A stretch of DNA of 43,982 nucleotides, taken from contig CADCWO010000174.1 of assembly GCA_902806435.1 (NCBI GenBank), positions 1 through 43,982 of the forward strand. Direction: 5' to 3'. Below the pieces are notes generated by a model. That model worked only from the letters and a program-made list of their open reading frames with translations. It was not told the origin of the DNA and searched no databases. The DNA comes from an uncultured Synechococcales cyanobacterium (GTDB taxonomy: Bacteria > Cyanobacteriota > Cyanobacteriia > Thermosynechococcales > Thermosynechococcaceae). Below are positions 37,365 through 43,982 of the stretch, piece by piece. Each line of letters starts with the position of its first letter. Positions within the stretch are counted from its first letter, which is position 1. The position numbers were made by a program, and so were the translations under genes.

Positions 37365-37686
37365 ATGGCTATTAGTGCAGGAGTCATGGATACAACTTTC
37401 GAGAAAATTGATGAATCTTTTAAGCAATGGGAAGGAAAGTTTCCTCACGTGACGAGACTTTCTCCATCCAAGCAAAGCGCGGCAGCTCTTTCTTTCCAGT
37501 TCCCTAGCGGTTGCCAAAACTGTTTGGTTGGCCACCAACCTACAAAGACAAACTGTAGAAGTTCCACTATTGGTAGCGGGATCGCCCCAAGCCCTATTGA
37601 TAGTCCAGAGGTTAGATGTAGGCTCTGGCAACCAGAGCGAACATAGTACAAGACCACCATCAATACATCGCACCTATGGAAACTGA
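37365..37686 (+). pseudogene. Small gene split by a frameshift
   Basis: Frame 1 reads from ATG 37365 or 37386 (VMDTTFEKIDESFKQWEGKF, then LSPSKQSAAALSFQ). From about 37500 the coding-like sequence continues one base out of phase (SLAVAKTVWLATNLQRQTVE, then VPLLVAGSPQALLIVQRLDV) to TGA 37684-37686. Removing one T near 37491-37501 gives a continuous protein of about 100-107 residues. The restored end overlaps the ATG of the next gene by 11 bases, the arrangement of a coupled operon. Either a genuine decayed gene or a single-base sequence error. Family not recognised. Confidence 0.5.
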
Positions 37687-37852
37687 ATCAACACATTCCA
37701 AAAATATTGAGCATTCCTCTAAGCAGCCTGAAAGTAAGCAGGAGCTTAATCAAAAAACCTCTTCGCAGTTTCTGATCAGCATTGCACTAGGGGTTCTAAC
37801 ACTGATCGCTATTGTTGCCTTTGGCTATTTCAAACTTCTTCGTGTTCAGTAA
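37676..37852 (+). CDS. Small single-span membrane protein (58 residues)
   Basis: A 58-residue protein. A polar N-terminus rich in S, K, E and Q (METESTHSKNIEHSSKQPES) is followed by one clear membrane segment (residues 34-53, SQFLISIALGVLTLIAIVAF), then a short basic end YFKLLRVQ. The ATG at 37676 overlaps the end of the frameshifted upstream gene, and a good hairpin terminator follows the stop by 12 bases; both support a real gene despite its size and the absence of an SD. Function unknown. Confidence 0.6.
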   Translation: METESTHSKNIEHSSKQPESKQELNQKTSSQFLISIALGVLTLIAIVAFGYFKLLRVQ

Positions 37853-37864
37853 TGCCACTTACAA

Positions 37865-37898
37865 GGACTCCTTCTAGGTGAGGAGGAGTCTCGCTTTT
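37865..37898 (+). terminator. Rho-independent terminator after the 58-residue membrane protein gene
   Basis: GACTCCT (37866-37872) pairs with AGGAGTC (37884-37890), and pairs on inwards through TCT/AGG (one wobble) to a 5-base loop, about 10-11 bp in all. CGCTTTT follows on the plus strand. Confidence 0.6.
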
Positions 37899-38530
37899 GG
37901 CTAAAATTGAAGGATTCACTTAGTTGCACAACCAGCGTTTTATCCGGTAGCCACTGAAGGTCAAATGCTCATATTATGCATGCACAAAGATGATACCGCC
38001 TTCATTAAATTGATAGCGGCAGTTCTATGAGATTTGGGTTTCCAGTTCTCATGGGTCAACCCAGCTCACTTTGAGGTCCCGCCATCCTCGCTCAAAAGTA
38101 ATCTTGGCCGCTGTACTAGTCACTCGATCCTCTAACGATCTGGCCAGAGTTGTTATCAGTAATAATCGTTTCACCCCCCGCTGAGTAGCGGTAGTGACAA
38201 CCATGCTAACCCCATAGCAAGTCATTATCCTTCAACCGCAGTCGGGTATCTTCTCTAAACGTCCTTCTTGGGGTGTTGTTACGATCTGTACCAACTCTGG
38301 TTAGCATAAAGCCTTCTCTATTTGGGCTTCGATTTTGAGCCGGGTCTCATAGCTTAGTTAGACATTCTTCTAAGGCCTTTTTAGATTGGTGAGTTGCGAG
38401 TTCTAAAAATTTCCCTTAAACAGGTGAGGGCAAATGCTCTTACTTGAATCTAGACCTGAGAAGGATAGCTCTATTCAAGAAGAAGAAACCAGTTTACCTA
38501 GCCAGTACTTACTGCTCACCTTATGATTCG
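37899..38530. other. Gap of about 630 bases holding decayed DNA
   Basis: No intact gene. The middle (38054-38205) is a remnant of HAF-repeat coding sequence on the minus strand, listed separately. The same frame stays partly open to about 38305 with non-HAF residues. The rest shows nothing I can name. Confidence 0.55.
38054..38205 (-). pseudogene. Decayed fragment of a HAF-repeat protein
   Basis: Over about 100 bases, 38054-38154 aligns almost without gaps to 35338-35439 inside the RTX/HAF gene (shared GGTCAACCCAGCT, CCCGCCAT, GTCACTCGA and CTGGCCAGAGTTGTT). Translated on the minus strand it gives YRYSAGGETIITDNNSGQ and IVRGSSD, then stop codons where the intact gene has open frame. About two thirds of bases agree by eye. 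It is a relic of a second HAF-repeat gene or of a duplicated segment. Confidence 0.65.
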
Positions 38531-39655
38531 TTAGGATTTCAGCGCAACTGGTGTGCCGTTGGCTGCCAAGTCTGCTCCTGCGGTGAGGGCTAAGAGTACT
38601 GACTCTGTTTGGGCACCAACCCGGTCCCAGTTATAGTGGTCCAGAACAGCCTGGCGTGCTTGGCCAGCAAGCCGCTGGTAAAGATCCCGTTGTTGCTTCA
38701 GTTGCAGTAGTCGTTGAACTAATCCCTCAATATCGCCAACCGCAACTGGCAAGCCAAAGCTACCTGCTAGCCGGTGTAGTTCTGGAAAATCTGTGTAGAC
38801 AATTGGCAAGCCGGATGCTGCATAGTCGAATAGCTTTAGAGGTGAGAAGAAAAAACCGTACTCAGACCAACTCAACTCATGATACAGGCACAGCCCGACA
38901 TCTGCTGAGGCAAATAACCGGGGGACTTCTAAGTAGGGAACAGGCGGGTAAAAATGCAGGTTGCTGGGAATCTGGTCCGCCGCTAAATCTGGGGGCTCGC
39001 CTACCACAGCAAAGCCAATTTCTGGGTCTAAGGATTGCAAGCGTTCAGCACATGCCAGGACAAGCTGAAAGTCATGCCAGGGATACTGAGTTGAGCCTGC
39101 CCAAAGAACCCGAAACTGCTTTTCCAGCCCCGGAAAAACAGTTGGATCACGCAGGTCGGGATAGAACAAACTTGGGTCTGAGCCGTTGGGGACATGAACC
39201 GCCTGGTTAATCCCCAAGTCGTGGGCATAGCGCATGAGGGGTTCCGAGACGCACAAAGCAGCACTTGCCTGGTGGGCACTTAACTTACGTCCGGGAGCAC
39301 CGAGGCGATCGCGCCAGCGCTTTTTACCTTGCAGCACCGCTAGCTCATCAAGGGTGGCGTTGATCTCCCAAACAATTGGCTTTTCAGATTTATATAGCCC
39401 AGGCAGCATTGGTGCTATTTCCCAGCCCACGCGCCCATCAATTCGAACATAGAGTAGTTCAGCTTCGCGCATCAGTTCTGCTAGGCCGCCCACAGAGCGT
39501 GGTAAGCGCTTATGGAACTGCGAACCTTGCTCAGGTGCCAGTGCTAGCAGTTGATGACCTTGGGAGGCTAGGTACTGTGACACCTGATAGGTGTGAACTG
39601 AACCACCCCCTCTTGGAGGAGTCGTATTGACTTTATGTAAAAATCCGATCTTCAC
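38531..39655 (-). CDS. Glycosyltransferase family 4-type protein
   Basis: A 374-residue GT-B glycosyltransferase. The N-terminal half begins KIGFLHKVNTTPPRGGGSVH (Gly-rich acceptor loop). The C-terminal half has VPNGSDPSLFYPD, FRVLWAGSTQYPWHDF and the nucleotide-sugar signature region FFFSPLKLFDYAASGLPIVY. It transfers a sugar to the growing polysaccharide or its lipid carrier; the sugar is unknown. GTG 39655 is chosen for GGGAG nine bases upstream and because most relatives start at this KIGFL strand; it overlaps the ligase gene by 23 bases. Last gene of the operon. Confidence 0.9.
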   Translation of the reverse strand: MKIGFLHKVNTTPPRGGGSVHTYQVSQYLASQGHQLLALAPEQGSQFHKRLPRSVGGLAELMREAELLYVRIDGRVGWEIAPMLPGLYKSEKPIVWEINATLDELAVLQGKKRWRDRLGAPGRKLSAHQASAALCVSEPLMRYAHDLGINQAVHVPNGSDPSLFYPDLRDPTVFPGLEKQFRVLWAGSTQYPWHDFQLVLACAERLQSLDPEIGFAVVGEPPDLAADQIPSNLHFYPPVPYLEVPRLFASADVGLCLYHELSWSEYGFFFSPLKLFDYAASGLPIVYTDFPELHRLAGSFGLPVAVGDIEGLVQRLLQLKQQRDLYQRLAGQARQAVLDHYNWDRVGAQTESVLLALTAGADLAANGTPVALKS

Positions 39656-41051
39656 CAGTTGCTTCTCCCGAAAGTGACTTGTTGTGCCCATGGGATCTAG
39701 GACTGCCGCTCTGGAAGGCCAGTTCTTGCCAAGAGCTAGAAACACGGGACTGCTGGAGCTCAGCTAAAGCACTGCCCAACCAGATGAAATAAAACCAGAG
39801 GGATGCCGCCATCCAGCTGAGGGGAGTTGCCGCGCAGAGCAGGTACAGAGCAACTAGGCTGGCAAAGGCCCGTGCTGCCATCGCGTTACCGCGAAGTGCT
39901 GGAGTATAAAAGGCCCCCAGCGTCGATAGAAGTGCTCCCAAGAAGACGATGAAGCCAACCACACCATGCAAATATAAGACCGAGGCATAGGTTGAGAATG
40001 AACCAAGCTTAATGTCGTAGGTGTACCAGCGCACTGAACCGCGAATAATTCCCCACCCCATCCAGGGCGATTCCTGCCAGGCTTCCAGGGTTTTACGCAC
40101 GACCAGCTCTCGGTCTCCAGAGGATGCTGCCCGCGCTTTAGTAAAAATAGTCAGTGGCTGCTGCACCAGCTCAGCGGGGGTGAGACGGAACCAACTACTG
40201 AGGCCAGCGATCGCGGCGGTTCCCCATAGCAAAATCTGCCGCGAGAGGTTGCTGCGGAAAGCTGCCATCACTAAAAGTGCTAGGGGTAAGCAGACCCAAG
40301 CTGAACGACTAAAACTCAACAGTAGCGCTAAGCCGGAGCCTGCAAGGGCTAGGCGGCGTAAGGAACGGTTTTTCTCCCCCAGACAGATCAACATGCTGCA
40401 CACGGCACAGGCACCAAGGATCGGCGGGTCAGCAGTATAGAGAGCAGTTCGGGGCAGGGGGATGCCAAAAAAAGACTGAATATCAGCGAAAGAAACACGT
40501 AAGCTGAGGCGATCGCCAGGAATCAGAGCAGCTAGCAACGGCGTATAACCCTTGATACCCAGGAACAGCAGCACCAGCACCGCTGCAATACTGAGCAAGT
40601 AACCCGCCGCCATCCAGGCAACTGCCCGCGTAATCGTCTGGACTCGTAGGCCAATCCAACAAGGCAAGCTGAGGCAGGCAAAAATCAGGAAGTAACTCTT
40701 GAGAAAGGTGACGGTCTGCGCCGCAACGTTTGACACACTAATGCCGACGTCACTGAGACCAATTGCACCCGTTATGAACATCACACAGGCCATCAGGAAC
40801 CAAGCCCAAGCACAGGTCGGTAGTGGTGCTCTCAGCAGTTTATCCAGTCTGAGGCTAGTAGCTAGTAAACCAACTAGCAGCAGCGGGTAGAGCAAAACCT
40901 GAATACCCAATAGCCACCAAACGGGTGTGAGCACGGCAGTCCAAAAAATGATCTGCTCAGCAGAAGAGCGGGTTGTCAGTGGCAAGTTGTTGGAAGGGTA
41001 ATGATCTACGACCGGCCGCAGGCCATTGCCGGAGGAGGGAATAGGATGCAC
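39633..41051 (-). CDS. O-antigen ligase/polymerase-like membrane protein (Wzy/WaaL superfamily)
   Basis: A 472-residue protein with about 11-12 membrane segments and a large loop between the later ones (about residues 290-345), where GDRELVVRKTLEAWQESPWM and GWGIIRGSVRWYTYD occur, the usual Wzy_C position. It joins polysaccharide repeat units or ligates them to a carrier. GTG 41051 is used, six bases after the acyltransferase stop. The strongly hydrophilic C-terminal 40 residues are probably cytoplasmic. Confidence 0.85.
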   Translation of the reverse strand: MHPIPSSGNGLRPVVDHYPSNNLPLTTRSSAEQIIFWTAVLTPVWWLLGIQVLLYPLLLVGLLATSLRLDKLLRAPLPTCAWAWFLMACVMFITGAIGLSDVGISVSNVAAQTVTFLKSYFLIFACLSLPCWIGLRVQTITRAVAWMAAGYLLSIAAVLVLLFLGIKGYTPLLAALIPGDRLSLRVSFADIQSFFGIPLPRTALYTADPPILGACAVCSMLICLGEKNRSLRRLALAGSGLALLLSFSRSAWVCLPLALLVMAAFRSNLSRQILLWGTAAIAGLSSWFRLTPAELVQQPLTIFTKARAASSGDRELVVRKTLEAWQESPWMGWGIIRGSVRWYTYDIKLGSFSTYASVLYLHGVVGFIVFLGALLSTLGAFYTPALRGNAMAARAFASLVALYLLCAATPLSWMAASLWFYFIWLGSALAELQQSRVSSSWQELAFQSGSPRSHGHNKSLSGEATGEDRIFT

Positions 41052-41057
41052 CGTTTT

Positions 41058-41666
41058 CTACTGGTAAAAATGCTTAACCACTTGCTGAGGATCACCAATC
41101 ACAACCACCCCAGGGGGCACAGATTTGCGAACAACTGCTCCTAGGCCAACTACACTATCAGGGCCAATTCGCACACCTTTCATCACGGTTGCCCGCGCTC
41201 CTACCCAGACATTCCGCTCCAGAATAATCGGAGCAGCCACTTTAGCCCCAGGACTACAGTGGCGCAGGTGCGGTTCCAGATTGTGATAGTCAGTATCGAC
41301 AATGTAGCAATCGGAAATTAAACAGTCATCCCCAATCGTCACCGACTTTTGACAGCCAATCCAAGGACCATTCAGTAGGGCATTACAGCCGATCACCACC
41401 TCGCCAGAACCAGAGATTCGGACGCGCTTAGCAAGGCGAGTGCCGCTGCCAATTACCACCTTGACGCCACCCCGGATATTCAGAGAGCCTTTGATCATTA
41501 CCCCTGGAGCCAGGGATACATTCGGGTAACGCAGGCCGTAGAACAGGCGCTTGCTCTCAAAATAAAACTTTGTTAAGGCTTTGAGGAGCGGATGCTTGAC
41601 TTGGGCCACTGGCTCAACTGGAGCGCTAGGATTTGGAGTGGCAGCTATAGGTAATGGTTGGGTCAT
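41058..41666 (-). CDS. Left-handed beta-helix (hexapeptide-repeat) acyltransferase
   Basis: A 202-residue protein. After a 45-residue variable N-terminus, repeated hexads (VVIGSGTRLAKRVRISGSGE, VTIGDDCLISDCYIVDTDYH) lead to a loop with the catalytic-type His (DTDYHNLEPHLRH), then WVGARATVMKGVRIGPDSVV and the typical VPPGVVVIGDPQQVV end. It O- or N-acetylates a sugar of the exopolysaccharide. The ATG overlaps the Wzc-like stop as ATGA, so the two are translationally coupled. Confidence 0.9.
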   Translation of the reverse strand: MTQPLPIAATPNPSAPVEPVAQVKHPLLKALTKFYFESKRLFYGLRYPNVSLAPGVMIKGSLNIRGGVKVVIGSGTRLAKRVRISGSGEVVIGCNALLNGPWIGCQKSVTIGDDCLISDCYIVDTDYHNLEPHLRHCSPGAKVAAPIILERNVWVGARATVMKGVRIGPDSVVGLGAVVRKSVPPGVVVIGDPQQVVKHFYQ

Positions 41667-43681
41667 ACATTCACCGGCGAACCTTCGCGCTGGTAGTGGT
41701 AAGTGTCTGCTTTCATATCGACGCCATTAATCGCTAACGCGACAATCTCTGCCTTGTGCTGCGCCAGTTGCAGCAAACTTGCCTTAACGGAAGTGCGATC
41801 GCTGGTGCCCGGTCGTACTACAAACAGTACATTCTGGGTAGCAGAGATCATTAAGGCAGTTTCACTCGTGAGGCTAAGGGGCGCACTATCCACTAAAACG
41901 TAGTCGTAGCATCCCGCGGATTCGGCTGCTGCTAGATGTTGCTCAAAACGGCCCCGGGCCACCAAGTCCACGACTTTACCGCTTCTAGGAGCACTGGGTA
42001 GGGCATCCAAACCTGGCCGGATTGGCACGGGTTCCTGTCCAAGCGGTTGATCACAGCCTAGCCGGCGACTAAGTTCCGCCTGCCGAAAGTCACCGTCAAC
42101 GACCAGCACCCGGAACCCCAGATCCACTAGGGCTGATGCTAGCCCCAAAGTCACTGACGTCTTCCCCTCCCCAACCGTTGAACTGGTAATCAGCAAGCGA
42201 CGATTTGCTAGTGTCAACAAGCTAATTGCCGAACCTAGCCATTGGAAGGCCACTTCCATGTCTGCCCCTAAGCGCTTGAAACGTGGAATTTGTACCACCA
42301 CCGGAAACTCAACGTCTTGCAGGTCCTTAGCACTTAGCAGAGGATTGCGAGCTTCTAATAACAATGCCAGGGCGGCACTGCTAAATAGGGCTGCCAGGAT
42401 ACCCGCGATTGCGGTTAGCTTTACTTTTGAGGGAGCACGTCTAACGACTGCTGTATCCAGGGCTTGGACGTTGGGATAGACATCAAAGGCATTCACTTTA
42501 GCTTTCTGCACTTGCGCGACTAGACCTTTAAAGATCCCCTCGGCAATATCGTACTGTCGCTGTAATTCTGCTAGCCGAGCCTGACTAACTGGGATCGCTC
42601 CTAGGGAGCCACGCAGCTGACTAATCCGGCTAGCTAGTTGAGCAGCCTGGCTTTGTTGCATCTTGGCCTCACTCTCTGCCAGGATTAACCTTTGAATTAA
42701 AGCGACTCGGCCTTCTTTACCACTGCCGACGGTTGTATCTACGCCCTCTGTGTTGGCAGATCCCTGGGCAACGTACTGCTGCAAACGTTGCTGCAAGCTA
42801 TCTTGCTGTACTAGTAGCGCTTGAACTGACTCATGCTGATCCGTAAACCGAGCTTGATTCTCGACTAAAGCTGCTTCAACTTCTGAAAGCTTTTGACGCG
42901 TAAACTGGAAGTCCTCATTCTCACCCAATTGAAGAGACCGAATCGCCTGATCGGGTGTCATGTTCAGCCGGTTCGCCAAGGTTTGTGTCAACGTCTTGTT
43001 GGACGATGCTTGGGCTAAGGCCTGAGACTGGGCGTCGGTTAAGCTACCGAGCAAAGCAACTAGCTCCTTAGTTTGTTCTTCGCTGTTAACTAAGCCAGAA
43101 GCCTCTTGAAATGTTGCCAGATTGGTTTGCGCCTGACGCAGATTTCGGCGAGCCTGCTCCAGCTCCCTCTGGCCAAACTTCTCCCGCACAGCAGCATCGT
43201 CTTGGCGCAACTCATTCAGCCGCTGTTGATAAAGATTAGTCAAGCCAGTTGCGCGATCGCTTGCCAGTTCGGCGCTGGAACCAGATACTTCTAGCTCAAT
43301 AATTGTAGATTGCTCCTGGGGCGAAACTTGAAACAACTTTTTGTACTGGCCAAGATTGGCGTACTCAGCTTTCTCAGGATCGGAGATCCACAACCGCTTT
43401 ATCAGGTCATCGCTGGTCATGATCGATGCTTGAACATTTAAGGGATTGACCTGGGTTGAAAAGGTGGTTTCACCATTTTTGATTGAGCCGAGGGTACCCA
43501 AACTGGCATCAAGATTGCTGGTTGTACTTGGCAGAATTAGCTGGGTTTTCGCGGTCCACACACGAGGGACTGAGGCAATGGCAGCGATCGTAGCAACTAG
43601 CAAAGTAAGGTTCAGACCTATTAAGGGCTTCCAATGCCTCAGTACAATTGCAGATGCTTTGTTCATAAGTTGGGCAGTCAT
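41663..43681 (-). CDS. Polysaccharide co-polymerase/tyrosine autokinase (Wzc/BY-kinase type)
   Basis: A 672-residue protein. An N-terminal Wzz segment (membrane helix about 18-38, LIGLNLTLLVATIAAIASVP) is followed by a long coiled-coil periplasmic part (150-390), a second membrane helix (about 422-442) and a cytoplasmic BY-kinase ATPase: Walker A SSTVGEGKTSV, A' LVVDGDF and B YDYVLVDSAP. The C-terminal Tyr cluster is very short (TYHYQREG). It sets chain length and couples export to phosphorylation. The ATG at 43681 is used; M6 is a possible alternative. Its start codon lies inside one copy of the 82-bp direct repeat. Confidence 0.92.
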   Translation of the reverse strand: MTAQLMNKASAIVLRHWKPLIGLNLTLLVATIAAIASVPRVWTAKTQLILPSTTSNLDASLGTLGSIKNGETTFSTQVNPLNVQASIMTSDDLIKRLWISDPEKAEYANLGQYKKLFQVSPQEQSTIIELEVSGSSAELASDRATGLTNLYQQRLNELRQDDAAVREKFGQRELEQARRNLRQAQTNLATFQEASGLVNSEEQTKELVALLGSLTDAQSQALAQASSNKTLTQTLANRLNMTPDQAIRSLQLGENEDFQFTRQKLSEVEAALVENQARFTDQHESVQALLVQQDSLQQRLQQYVAQGSANTEGVDTTVGSGKEGRVALIQRLILAESEAKMQQSQAAQLASRISQLRGSLGAIPVSQARLAELQRQYDIAEGIFKGLVAQVQKAKVNAFDVYPNVQALDTAVVRRAPSKVKLTAIAGILAALFSSAALALLLEARNPLLSAKDLQDVEFPVVVQIPRFKRLGADMEVAFQWLGSAISLLTLANRRLLITSSTVGEGKTSVTLGLASALVDLGFRVLVVDGDFRQAELSRRLGCDQPLGQEPVPIRPGLDALPSAPRSGKVVDLVARGRFEQHLAAAESAGCYDYVLVDSAPLSLTSETALMISATQNVLFVVRPGTSDRTSVKASLLQLAQHKAEIVALAINGVDMKADTYHYQREGSPVNV

Positions 43682-43752
43682 TCATGGCTCATGCTTAATC
43701 TAACTTGATATTGAGTTTCAAGCTGGTAAAGTTTAGGTTATCCATGCTTATT
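43671..43752 (+). repeat. 82-bp direct repeat, copy 1 (covers the start of the Wzc-like gene)
   Basis: Identical over all 82 bases to 43897-43978. It includes the first codons of the Wzc-like gene (ATG and three more, minus strand) and the 71 bases upstream, so it carries its ribosome-binding region and possibly its promoter. Confidence 0.92.
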
Positions 43753-43896
43753 AAAAAGTGCTGGCTGGATTTCATTAAGTAGTCAAACCGCGATAGTAAT
43801 TCACGCTTTATTCAATTTCTAGCAAGTGATTTTTATTTTTTTTGGCTAAGTTACTGGAAACCTTGTCCTGACAGGGTTTACAACCCCTTATCTAGC
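43753..43896. other. 144-base spacer between the 82-bp repeats
   Basis: AT-rich, no gene. A 9-bp imperfect hairpin (43858-43879, loop CCTG) lies near its right end; on neither strand does a T-run follow it. Confidence 0.6.
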
Positions 43897-43978
43897 TGGG
43901 CAGTCATTCATGGCTCATGCTTAATCTAACTTGATATTGAGTTTCAAGCTGGTAAAGTTTAGGTTATCCATGCTTATT
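43897..43978 (+). repeat. 82-bp direct repeat, copy 2
   Basis: Perfect copy of 43671-43752, 226 bases away. On the minus strand it has the same ATG (43907) but the frame (MTAQLDKGL) stops after nine codons, so it encodes only an aborted start of the Wzc-like protein. It ends four bases before the window edge. Confidence 0.92.
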
Positions 43979-43982
43979 CTAA

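Noticed and set aside
37236-37673. 145-codon minus-strand frame
   Set aside because: It is antisense to the frameshifted plus-strand gene, which has a better operon context (overlap with the next gene and terminator).
43858-43879. Hairpin between the 82-bp repeats taken as a terminator
   Set aside because: On the minus strand it is followed by an A-run, and on the plus strand the T-run precedes it.

Overview
The window is chromosomal DNA from a cyanobacterium. The signs are frequent HIP1 octamers (GCGATCGC), a canonical 112-residue PII protein, carotenoid-binding HCP/OCP-type proteins, two ABC1/AarF kinases, AcnB next to glnB, and rpmI-rplT. No genus can be assigned from the sequence alone. 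I see no rRNA, tRNA, CRISPR array, transposase or phage module. Most of it is ordinary chromosome, with one accessory stretch at about 35-38.5 kb and an exopolysaccharide operon at the right end.

Layout. 0-2 kb: sulfur transport, with a partial TauE/SafE permease, CysA (frame broken by a TGA at codon 16) and a divergent half-size TauE. 2-4.4 kb: a SUI1/YciH factor, a NIL-ferredoxin and a CorC/HlyC membrane protein. 4.6-6.6 kb: an aconitase of the short 'Aquifex type', additional to AcnB, with an NtcA-like box upstream. 6.6-13 kb: a GH19-like lysozyme/chitinase, a highly charged repeat protein, a glutathionyl-hydroquinone-reductase-type GST coupled to rsmB, a CPBP protease, clpS and a cupin. 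12.3-16 kb: a membrane-anchored repeat protein overlapping an M41-like metalloprotease without an ATPase domain, then rpmI-rplT. 16-20 kb: a stress-like cluster of two tandem helical carotenoid proteins and a small acidic protein, divergent from a DJ-1/ferritin-like fusion and an SRPBCC protein. 20-30 kb: an endonuclease III homologue, a PP2C phosphatase, two ABC1 kinases, a Ser/Thr kinase with a Pro-rich outer tail, ribD and small membrane proteins. 30-35 kb: aroE, glnB (TTG start, NtcA-like promoter) and acnB.

The 35-38.5 kb stretch holds an RTX/Calx-beta/HAF-repeat secreted protein, a frameshifted small gene overlapping an unlisted 58-residue membrane protein with a terminator, and a decayed second copy of HAF-repeat DNA. 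From 38.5 kb to the end lies a compact minus-strand operon: Wzc-like chain-length/tyrosine-kinase protein, hexapeptide acyltransferase, O-antigen-ligase-like protein and glycosyltransferase. Its 5' end (start codon plus upstream DNA) is duplicated as a perfect 82-bp direct repeat 226 bp away, at the window edge.

Together the genes link nitrogen/carbon balance (glnB, two aconitases), light and oxidative stress (HCPs, DJ-1/ferritin, GST, kinases) and envelope or extracellular polymers. The least explained items are the serine in place of a cluster cysteine in the second aconitase, the protease/repeat-protein pair, the DJ-1/ferritin fusion and the 82-bp duplication.
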